21,288 nucleotides of DNA, from NCBI GenBank assembly GCA_033763595.1, contig JANRKH010000054.1, positions 1 to 21,288 on the forward strand. Reading direction: 5' to 3'. The notes under the pieces were generated by a model that ran no database searches, was not told the origin of the DNA, and saw only the letters and a program-made list of their open reading frames with translations. Positions 1 to 5,541 of the stretch are shown piece by piece. This stretch comes from JANRKH01 sp033763595. Its GTDB lineage: Bacteria > Pseudomonadota > Alphaproteobacteria > Rickettsiales > Rickettsiaceae. Each line of letters begins with the position of its first letter. Position 1 is the first letter of the stretch. A program made the translations under genes and the position numbers.

Positions 1-2
1 GC

Positions 3-173
3 TCATCTAATAATTCTGATCCTGTAGAATAGATTAGGTACCAAGTCTCACACTCAGAAGCCCCTAAAGCGATTGAAGTTTTAGGGGCTTCTGCCGCATA
101 TCAAAGCGCAGATATAAGACGACGTGCTGCAATTTCTTACAGAGGTATAAATAAATTTTGGAGAGGGTATTAG
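3..173 (+). pseudogene. Decayed 3' end of an unrecognised coding region
   Basis: One reading frame runs from the left edge to a TAG at 171-173 and is broken only by an in-frame TAG at 30-32. The part after the break gives about 46 residues with a protein-like composition, including AIEVLGASAAYQSADIRRR and ending INKFWRGY. I do not recognise the family. The likeliest reading is the C-terminal end of a gene that begins outside the window and carries a nonsense mutation. Alternatively one gene ends at 32 and the rest is chance. A perfect 14-bp inverted repeat (55-68/80-93) lies inside it. Confidence 0.35.
55..93. repeat. Perfect 14-bp inverted repeat (hairpin)
   Basis: Positions 55-68 are the exact reverse complement of 80-93, with an 11-base loop. 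The stem contains a GCCCC/GGGGC core and could fold stably in RNA. No T-run follows on either strand, so it is not a canonical intrinsic terminator. It overlaps the coding remnant at 3-173. Confidence 0.6.
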
Positions 174-213
174 AGATCTTTTTTTACTAATATCTTGCAC
201 AAAAAAGAAAAAT

Positions 214-1059
214 ATGACAATCTATGATTGCTTAACTTATAAGTGTATTTTGTTGAAAAAATATAGCAAAATAAAAGTGAGGCAAAGATACTCACCATCA
301 CCAAGCACTCTGGAGCTTGGATGTATAAAAAATATTGTTTTTACAGAAAGAGAGATTGATATATTGTCTAGTATACTCAGTGGAAAATCAGCTGCTACAA
401 TATCTCGTTACCTTGGCATTTCTACTAAAACAGTTGAGAGTCATGTTCGCAATATAATGTTGAAAATAAACTGCAACTCCAAGGAAAAAGTGATAGAATT
501 TATTGAAAGATCAGGTGTTTTTGAGTTATACTATCAACATTATAAAAAGCTATTTTTACACTATCATTTTCTTAATTTCATAATCAAAATATCTAAGTTA
601 CCAAAAAAACCTTTGACGTGCATAATTTACATCGAAGAGGCTGGCAAAATTTCAAATAGTCTACATGCTCATTTAGATCAATTTTTGCCTAAAATTGGGA
701 TAGAGTATAAATTTACTCAAGATCTTATTGGGAATGATAAAGCCAATAGCAATTTAATAATTATCAAAAACCACCAAACACAATCACCTGATGGTTGCAC
801 TGAGGATTGTATATCTTCATGGGAAAACGACTATGACCTGATTTTTCTCATTCTAAAAAAAATAGTAGACCCACCCGATAAACTAAATCATTTAATAGAT
901 GAGTTTAAAAATCTTTATAATTCAATCAATCCAGAGCTAAACTCAAGTCCAAAATATCAAATAATCCATAAACAGCTCTCCACTTTCAAATTCAACAAAA
1001 CCAGTTTGTATGAACTAGTTTTGAGAATCGTTTCTATCATGTACATTTTGTCTTTTTAA
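214..1059 (+). CDS. LuxR/GerE-type helix-turn-helix regulator with unrecognised C-terminal domain
   Basis: Predicted DNA-binding protein of 281 aa. Residues about 42-100 form a GerE/LuxR-type helix-turn-helix: the segment begins FTEREIDIL, continues through ISRYLGIS and has the recognition-helix signature TKTVESHVRNIM, all typical of the family. The architecture is unusual: the HTH is near the N-terminus, whereas response regulators and quorum-sensing LuxR proteins carry it at the C-terminus. There is no receiver domain before it. Residues about 130-281 contain several hydrophobic strand-like stretches (CIIYI, NLIIIK, DLIFLIL), suggesting an alpha/beta domain I cannot name. The ATG follows an A-rich, weakly purine-rich leader. 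The gene stands alone, with a coding remnant upstream and an 861-bp spacer downstream. Target genes and signal are unknown. The HTH call is firm; the rest is inference. Confidence 0.8.
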   Translation: MTIYDCLTYKCILLKKYSKIKVRQRYSPSPSTLELGCIKNIVFTEREIDILSSILSGKSAATISRYLGISTKTVESHVRNIMLKINCNSKEKVIEFIERSGVFELYYQHYKKLFLHYHFLNFIIKISKLPKKPLTCIIYIEEAGKISNSLHAHLDQFLPKIGIEYKFTQDLIGNDKANSNLIIIKNHQTQSPDGCTEDCISSWENDYDLIFLILKKIVDPPDKLNHLIDEFKNLYNSINPELNSSPKYQIIHKQLSTFKFNKTSLYELVLRIVSIMYILSF

Positions 1060-1162
1060 TTTGAGGCAAAATATACCTATCCAAAAAAAACAAACTATTA
1101 AATACATACCACGAGACAGTACCACAAATCAATCTCGAAAACAAAATTACCAAACCCTCTTA

Positions 1163-1267
1163 TACCAAATCTCTAGAATTAAATAATACTAGGAGCGAGG
1201 AGCGAAGCCTACTACATGCTAGGTGAGCGACGAGCTAGAAGCAAGTACTTAAAAATGGGATTTGGTA
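1163..1267 (+). mobile_element. Type-A miniature element, TTA-flanked
   Basis: A 105-bp element starting TACCAAATCTCTAG and ending GGGATTTGGTA, so its ends form an imperfect terminal inverted repeat. It is flanked by TTA at 1160-1162 and TTA at 1268-1270, read as a 3-bp target-site duplication. The core has the AGGAGCGAGGAGCGAAGCC variant shared with the copy at 9605-9707. It has no coding capacity and must be non-autonomous. Confidence 0.85.
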
Positions 1268-1436
1268 TTACGGGAGAGAAGTGAATAGCGAAGTAATAGG
1301 AACATACCGGAGCGGAAAGACCTTAGTCCGGCATATAAGTACATTAGGATCTTGCTACCTTGGGAGCAACGCCCCAATTCTCAGCGGCATGGTTAGTCTC
1401 AAATGATATGACCTTGTACATAACATCACTTTTTAT

Positions 1437-1464
1437 TTGACAATATTTGCAACTTCTATATGCT
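1437..1464 (+). promoter_or_regulatory. Possible sigma70-type promoter
   Basis: A perfect TTGACA (1437-1442) is followed after 16 bp by TATGCT (1459-1464), which matches four of six -10 consensus bases. The predicted start would be about 1471, only about 20 bp before the terminator stem at 1490, so the transcript would be very short unless it reads through to rimP 450 bp further on. Sequence match only. Confidence 0.35.
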
Positions 1465-1489
1465 AGTGCATGATTTAAGTGATTGATTA

Positions 1490-1514
1490 GGTGGGCTCAT
1501 GCCCGCCTTTTTTT
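1490..1514 (+). terminator. Rho-independent terminator
   Basis: GGTGGGC (1490-1496), loop TCAT and GCCCGCC (1501-1507) form a 7-bp GC-rich stem with one G-T pair, followed directly by seven T residues (1508-1514). This is the clearest intrinsic terminator in the window. No gene ends just upstream: the nearest + strand CDS ends at 1059. The transcript it stops is therefore unknown, either a leader RNA or an unrecognised small RNA. Confidence 0.8.
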
Positions 1515-1688
1515 ATATCAATTGTCTAAAATGTAGGTCTTTGAATTGGCGCCGTGGCAGTATATATGAGATGTTGTGTGCGGTATTGTGTATTTTACTT
1601 GAATATGTCTAGAGAATATTTCTGCTCTAGACTCGGGTCTATAACACTATATAATCTATGAACTATTCCTTGATTCTAGAATAAGTAA

Positions 1689-1905
1689 TACCAAATCCAA
1701 GAATGAAACTTGAACAAATGAATTTTAGGGCTAGTATGCTTAAGGATTTATGAATATGTGTGCGCTGGCTAGTCTGGATGGAATTTGTTTGCAACACTTA
1801 CATGAGATTTTTTTATCATACTAAGAACAAGTCAGGGAGCCTCGTATATTTTAGCTGCATCTCCGAGCTAGAAAAAAAAAGTATTTAAAAATAGGAGTTG
1901 ATATT
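1689..1905 (+). mobile_element. Degenerate B-like miniature element
   Basis: It begins TACCAAATCCAAG after a TAA at 1686-1688 and carries the B-core phrase AACAAATGAATTTTAGGGC. Near its right side it has CGAGCTAGAA and a decayed end (AATAGGAGTTGATATT) in the order seen in intact copies. It is longer than intact A elements, so it is probably a composite or carries an insertion. The right boundary is uncertain and ends just upstream of the rimP leader. Confidence 0.5.
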
Positions 1906-1920
1906 ATTCAAGAAGGCAAA

Positions 1921-2454
1921 GTGCAACCAAAAGACAGCGTCAATCTAATGCAATTATCAAATTTTGAAAAAAAAATATACTATCTTCTTTCTCCTGTTGC
2001 AGAAAATATAGGATATGAAATAGTAAATGTTAAATATTCAGGCGAAAGTAGGAGAATTTTAGACATAGCGATAGACAGTTTACAAAATAACTCTGTAAGC
2101 ATTCACGATTGCAAAAAGGCCAGCAACAATTTTTCTGCCGTACTTGATGTCGAGGAACTTCTAAACGAGAAATATTATCTTGAGGTTAGCTCAGCCGGAG
2201 TAGAAAGACCTTTAAATAAATTAGCCGATTTTGATAGGTTCAATGGAAAACTTGTCAAAATTAAATTACACGAGAAACACAATGAGCTTAGGCATTTTAA
2301 ATGTATTATTCTCGGAACTGAAGACCAGATAATTAAAGTAAAATTGGAGGATGGCGCAATCTTAAACGTGCCATTTCAAAATGTGAAACTTGCGAGATTA
2401 GTGTTTACTGACGAAATGTTTAGAGAAATTTTATCAAAGTCAAAAAAGCGATAA
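1921..2454 (+). CDS. rimP: Ribosome maturation factor RimP
   Basis: RimP binds the pre-30S subunit and helps its assembly (S12/h18 region). The 177-aa product shows the family signatures: the N-terminal alpha/beta domain contains LSPVAENIGYEIV, ILDIAIDS, then SVSIHDCKKASNNFSAVLDVEEL, and LEVSSAGVERPL at about residues 88-99, followed by a C-terminal Sm-like domain with KIKLHEK and VPFQNVKLARLVF. It resembles rickettsial RimP. The start is GTG 1921, chosen for the AAGAAGG just upstream. ATG 1948 (MQLSNFEKK) lacks a Shine-Dalgarno sequence but aligns better with the usual family N-terminus, so the start is open. It heads the rimP-nusA-infB-rbfA group, but 566 bp separate it from nusA. Confidence 0.93.
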   Translation: MQPKDSVNLMQLSNFEKKIYYLLSPVAENIGYEIVNVKYSGESRRILDIAIDSLQNNSVSIHDCKKASNNFSAVLDVEELLNEKYYLEVSSAGVERPLNKLADFDRFNGKLVKIKLHEKHNELRHFKCIILGTEDQIIKVKLEDGAILNVPFQNVKLARLVFTDEMFREILSKSKKR

Positions 2455-2514
2455 ATATGATCGATCTCACAGCATAACACATAGTAAGTAGAACCTAGGA
2501 ATTTTTAATAAAAA

Positions 2515-2616
2515 GAAGCTTTAGCTACCTAAAGATTGATAGAGTCTCTTTAAGAGCGAAAAGCAATTTTTTAGGGTAAAATTACTTCTTAAGTCAAGGT
2601 TATACTGAGAGCTCTA
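2515..2616 (+). repeat. Family C repeat, copy 1
   Basis: About 100 bp: TTTAGCTACCTAAAG, then GAGCGAAAAGCAATTTTTTA, GGGTAAAATTACTT, AAGTCAAGGTTAT and a GAGAGCTCTA end. The same blocks in the same order recur at 17866-18003 (+), 9517-9594 (-) and, partially, at 5067-5143 (+). It is unrelated to the TACCAAAT-ended elements. Nature unknown, no coding potential. Confidence 0.65.
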
Positions 2617-2620
2617 ATTT

Positions 2621-2706
2621 ATAATACTTAGAGCAGATCACGACGTCTACTACATGCTGGCTAAAGCTGCGAGCTAGAAAAAAATAGTTAAAAATGTAAC
2701 TTGGTA
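2621..2706 (+). mobile_element. Degenerate type-A element
   Basis: AATACTTAGAGCAGATCACG, CTACTACATGCTGG and GAGCTAGAA match the A core in order, and the right end is AACTTGGTA followed by TAA (2707-2709). The left terminal repeat is not recognisable. Confidence 0.55.
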
Positions 2707-2709
2707 TAA

Positions 2710-2880
2710 TACTAAATCTCTAGAATTTAACCTAAACAAATGAATTTTAGGACTAGTCAGCTTTTAGCGGATATAATGCCTTGCGTACAGGCAAGCCCTT
2801 CTGCAATTCTTGTTGATCATTGGTTATCGATCATTGGTTATCAATCATTGAATTTGATCATTTTAACATGGGATTTGGTA
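2710..2880 (+). mobile_element. Type-B miniature element, TAA-flanked
   Basis: A 171-bp element with ends TACTAAATCTCTAG and GGGATTTGGTA, flanked by TAA at 2707-2709 and 2881-2883. Its core differs from type A: AACAAATGAATTTTAGGAC, TCAGCTTTTAGCGG and TGCGTACAGGCAAG, then an internal 14-bp tandem array (2815-2856). The phrases are shared with elements at 4652-4727, 5147-5391 and 15919-16118. Confidence 0.75.
2815..2856 (+). repeat. 14-bp tandem repeat, about 3 units
   Basis: GATCATTGGTTATC occurs perfectly at 2815-2828 and 2829-2842, followed by a third degenerate unit. It lies inside the B element, where other copies have a single GATCATTAATTTGATC-like segment, so it is a local expansion. 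Confidence 0.8.
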
Positions 2881-2919
2881 TAAATTGACTCGGTATAAAT
2901 TGATTTGGTATAAATTGGC
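2877..2919 (+). repeat. 15-bp tandem repeat at the right end of the B element
   Basis: GGTATAAATTGA-type units at 2877, 2892 and 2907, three copies with 15-bp spacing. Each unit consists of the element's GGTA terminus, the TAA flank and adjacent sequence, as if the junction itself had been triplicated. Confidence 0.75.
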
Positions 2920-3020
2920 GCGTACATACGAACGTAACATATGCAACTAAACTAGTTTTGAATTCAAAAAACTTAACTATAATAAAACTTTTAAACTAGT
3001 AACTTAATAAATGAGATTAA

Positions 3021-4541
3021 ATGATGAGTAATGCAAATATAGAGATATTGCAAATAGCAGAATCTGTCGCAAGAGAAAAAGGAATAACCATAGATCAAGT
3101 GCTAAATGCTATGGAAACTGCAATTCAGGTAGCAGGAAGGAGGAAATACGGTAACGAACAAAATATTAAAGCTGAAATTAGTCATAAAAACGGCGACATA
3201 AAGCTCTATAAAGTACTGCAGGTTGTCGAAAGTCCCGAAAACTTAATCACTCAAATTTCCTTGGAAGATGCAATGGAAAGAGATCCAAATGCAAAAATTG
3301 GTGACGAAATTTTGGAAAATCTGCCACCAATCGATTTAGGTAGAATTGCTGCACAATCTGCAAAGCAAGTCATTATACAAAGGGTAAAGGATTCTGAGCG
3401 CGAAAAGCAATATGAGGACTTCAAAGATCGCGTTGGCGAAATATTGAGCGGCATTGTCAAGAGAGTTGAATTTGGTGAAGTTACAATAGATCTAGGGCGC
3501 ACCGAAGCTGTAATCAAAAAAGATCAGCAAATCAGAACCGAAAATTTTAAAATAAATGATAGAGTAAGAGCTTATGTAAAAGAAGTCGTCAGAAAAAACA
3601 AAGGACCCCAAATCTTTTTATCAAGGACAGATGACATGTTCCTTGCAAAGTTAATGGAACTTGAGATGCCGGAAATATATGACGGCCAAATTGAGATTAG
3701 AGCAGTCGCAAGAGATCCTGGATCAAAAGCAAAAGTATCAGTATACTCCTCTGATACAACAATAGATCCGGTTGGCTCTTGTATCGGAGTGAAAGGCAAT
3801 AGAATCAAATCTATTACGAATGAGCTGAGCGGGGAAAAAATTGACGTTATACTATGGAGTAAAGATACAGCAAAGTACATTATAAACTCGATAGCACCTG
3901 CAGTAATATCTAAGGTAGTTATTCATGAAGACAGAAAAGCTGCTGAACTGATTGTGCCAAATGATCAGCTAAGTATTGCGATCGGCAGAAAGGGACAAAA
4001 TGTAAGACTTGCATCAAAGATTACAGGATGGCATCTGGAAATCTTAACAGAAGATCAAGAATCTAGCAAAAGGCTCAGTGAATTTAATTCAACAACTGAA
4101 GTGCTAATCAATTCTCTCGAGATAGAGGAAGTGATGGCACAGCTACTAGTTTCAGAAGGTTATTTAACTTTAGAACAAATCGCCACGGAAGATGTTGAGA
4201 CTATTGCATCTATAGAGGGATTTGATATTAATCTTGCAGCAGAGCTAAAATCTAGAGCTGAAAATGTAGTAGAGGAAAAAAACAACAAGTTACTTGAAAA
4301 GTTAGAAAATTTAGGTGTAGAACAAGAATTATTAGATATACTTGCAATAAGTCTTGAACAACTAATTATTCTAGCAGAAAACGGAGTAAAAACAGTTGAA
4401 GACCTAGCGGAGCTTGATATCAATGAATTTAAAACAATTTTACCCGAGCTCAAAGCATCGGACGAAGATATACAAGATCTCTTAAATCTTGCCAAATCAA
4501 GAACTATGGATCCTGGAACTGAAGGCTCTGGTAATGAATAA
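3021..4541 (+). CDS. nusA: Transcription termination/antitermination factor NusA
   Basis: NusA binds RNA polymerase and nascent RNA and modulates pausing, termination and antitermination. The 506-aa protein has the proteobacterial plan: N-terminal RNAP-binding domain (about 1-135, with METAIQVAGRRKYG), S1 domain (about 138-203), KH1 (about 222-290, GVKGNRIKSI at 256-265), KH2 (about 300-350, IAIGRKGQNVRLASK at 319-333) and two C-terminal acidic-repeat domains (about 362-420 and 424-495). Its length is typical. ATG codons at 3021 and 3024 are equally possible starts. The YlxR-type gene that often lies between nusA and infB is absent. The TAA stop (4539-4541) is also the left target-site copy of the A element that follows, so the insertion abuts the gene without changing its product. 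Confidence 0.97.
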   Translation: MMSNANIEILQIAESVAREKGITIDQVLNAMETAIQVAGRRKYGNEQNIKAEISHKNGDIKLYKVLQVVESPENLITQISLEDAMERDPNAKIGDEILENLPPIDLGRIAAQSAKQVIIQRVKDSEREKQYEDFKDRVGEILSGIVKRVEFGEVTIDLGRTEAVIKKDQQIRTENFKINDRVRAYVKEVVRKNKGPQIFLSRTDDMFLAKLMELEMPEIYDGQIEIRAVARDPGSKAKVSVYSSDTTIDPVGSCIGVKGNRIKSITNELSGEKIDVILWSKDTAKYIINSIAPAVISKVVIHEDRKAAELIVPNDQLSIAIGRKGQNVRLASKITGWHLEILTEDQESSKRLSEFNSTTEVLINSLEIEEVMAQLLVSEGYLTLEQIATEDVETIASIEGFDINLAAELKSRAENVVEEKNNKLLEKLENLGVEQELLDILAISLEQLIILAENGVKTVEDLAELDINEFKTILPELKASDEDIQDLLNLAKSRTMDPGTEGSGNE

Positions 4542-4648
4542 TACCAAATCTCTAGAATTAAATAATACTAGGAGCAAGTCACGAAGCCTACTCTCGTGTA
4601 AGCCTTTAGCGACGAGCTAGAAGCAAGTACTTAAAATGGGATTTAGTA
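4542..4648 (+). mobile_element. Type-A miniature element inserted in the nusA stop codon
   Basis: A 107-bp element, TACCAAATCTCTAG to GGGATTTAGTA. The left TAA (4539-4541) is the nusA stop and the right TAA is 4649-4651. The core variant AGGAGCAAGTCACGAAGCC is nearly identical to the copies at 9711-9817 and, inverted, 8852-8958. The position immediately after an operon gene means it is probably transcribed. Confidence 0.88.
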
Positions 4649-4651
4649 TAA

Positions 4652-4727
4652 AATATGCGCGTACAGGTGAGTCTAGCCTCAATTCGTTTGGATCATTAAT
4701 TTGATAATTTAAAAATGGGATTTGGTA
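4652..4727 (+). mobile_element. Right part of a B element
   Basis: It carries the B phrases ATATGCGCGTACAGGTGAGT, TTCGTTTGGATCATTAATTT and the end AATGGGATTTGGTA, followed by TAA (4728-4730). There is no left end; the sequence joins directly to the TAA after the A element. The likely history is recombination or a nested insertion between elements sharing ends. Confidence 0.65.
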
Positions 4728-4733
4728 TAATAC

Positions 4734-4877
4734 TAGACCTCTCCGGAAAACTTAGCTTCCTTGGGATCAAGTCCAAGGAGTACACGGAGCGAAAGTGTAC
4801 ATAAGTTACATGAAGATCCAGCTATGTGCGCAGGCGACAGAACTGCCACGAGAAGTAGAGTTTTTCGGAGAGGTCTA
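4734..4877. repeat. Palindromic block with 18-bp inverted ends
   Basis: 4734-4751 (TAGACCTCTCCGGAAAAC) and 4860-4877 are inverted copies with one mismatch. Inside are further small hairpins: CCTTGG/CCAAGG around 4760-4780 and GTACAC/GTGTAC at about 4780-4800. It may be a separate palindromic element. The part around 4793-4823 resembles 1305-1356. Confidence 0.55.
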
Positions 4878-5066
4878 CTCTACTCTCATTTTTAGTGCTT
4901 ACGTAGTTGCGGGCCTCATAGTCAAATCCAATAAGCATACGTCGAAACGGGCCACGAGAAGAAGAAAGCAGAAGAAGTGATAGGAGACTTGCATAGCAAA
5001 AAGACCCGAGCGTAAAATCACGCATATGGATCTCTTTCCCTTGAGCGGGCGGAGTGACTCTCATGC

Positions 5067-5143
5067 CGAAAGCAAAACTGCTAGTAAGGTCTAATTTTTG
5101 ACGATAAAATTACTGCTCTGGGTCAAGGTTGTGCAGGGAGATC
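5067..5143 (+). repeat. Family C repeat, partial copy
   Basis: GCCGAAAGCAAAACT, GATAAAATTACTGCTC, GGTCAAGGTTGTGC and the end GGGAGATC match the right two thirds of the C repeat at 2515-2616. It directly abuts the TAA flank of the next element. Confidence 0.5.
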
Positions 5144-5146
5144 TAA

Positions 5147-5391
5147 TGCCAAAGCTAAGAATTCAAGCTGAACATATGAATTTTAGCGCGAGCATACACA
5201 AGGCCATATATAGTCTTTTAGATTGGATTAGATACTAGGCGCGAGGAGAGAAGCCTATGAGTATTAGGTGAGCGACGAGTCAACAACGTAGCTAATTCAA
5301 CATAAAAGACTATAAATAGGTGCGCGAGCCTTTAGTCTAGCTTTAATCCATTTGGTTCATTAATTTGGCTCATTAAAAATAGGATTTGGTC
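5147..5391 (+). mobile_element. Composite B element with a nested A-like core, TAA-flanked
   Basis: The ends are TGCCAAAGCTAAGAATTC and AGGATTTGGTC, decayed but recognisable, flanked by TAA at 5144-5146 and 5392-5394. The outer parts are B core (AACATATGAATTTTAGCGCG, TGCGCGAGCC, CATTAATTTGGCTCATT). The middle (5221-5302) is A core (ATACTAGGCGCGAGGAG, AGGTGAGCGACGAG), bounded by a 12-bp perfect inverted repeat: TATAGTCTTTTA (5209-5220) and its complement (5303-5314). Confidence 0.65.
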
Positions 5392-5394
5392 TAA

Positions 5395-5468
5395 TTCAAA
5401 AAGCAAGTAAGGAGGTCTACTATAATGCAAAAGACAAGCTATAGTAGTAATTAAAATGGGATTTGGTA
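5395..5468 (+). mobile_element. Fragment ending in the common right terminus
   Basis: It ends AAAATGGGATTTGGTA followed by TAA (5469-5471). Upstream is an 8-bp inverted repeat CTACTATA/TATAGTAG (5417-5424/5440-5447). The left end is not recognisable, so this is a truncated or rearranged copy lying just before the infB leader. Confidence 0.5.
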
Positions 5469-5541
5469 TAATACAAAAAAATACTAGAAAAAAGACAGAA
5501 AGTCTATTAACCCAATACAATTAAAATTTTAAAGAGAAATA

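Larger units (their letters stand above)
1060..1920. other. 861-bp spacer between the HTH regulator and rimP
   Basis: No convincing gene or tRNA. It holds a complete type-A miniature element (1163-1267), a promoter-like sequence (1437-1464), a strong intrinsic terminator (1490-1514) and a degenerate B-like element (1689-1905). The part at 1270-1430 matches no gene I know. A stretch at about 1305-1356 resembles the sequence at 4793-4823, so part of it is probably another old repeat. Confidence 0.7.
2455..3020. other. 566-bp spacer between rimP and nusA
   Basis: No gene found. It contains a family C repeat (2515-2616), a degenerate A element (2621-2706), a complete B element (2710-2880) and two short tandem arrays (2815-2856, 2877-2919). 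A TATAAT at 2978-2983 could serve nusA, but no -35 hexamer lies at a suitable distance. A perfect 14-bp palindrome TTTTGAATTCAAAA spans 2956-2969. Confidence 0.7.
4542..5541. other. 1000-bp repeat-filled spacer between nusA and infB
   Basis: Composed of an A element (4542-4648), the right part of a B element (4652-4727), a palindromic block (4734-4877), about 190 bp of unknown origin, a partial C repeat (5067-5143), a composite B/A element (5147-5391) and a further element end (5395-5468). Open frames exist on both strands at 4795-4980 (+) and 4822-5064 (-). They overlap each other and the palindrome and have no recognisable domain, so I do not call them genes. Confidence 0.7.

Noticed and set aside
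1270..1490. Possible 4.5S (SRP) or other stable RNA ending at the terminator
   Set aside because: The conserved SRP apical-loop sequence is not present and no tRNA T-loop or tmRNA signature could be found; left as unknown.
4795..5064. Overlapping open frames on both strands (61 codons + and 80 codons -)
   Set aside because: They overlap each other and a palindromic block, show no domain, no ribosome-binding site of note, and lie in repeat-derived sequence; the open frames are better explained by composition.
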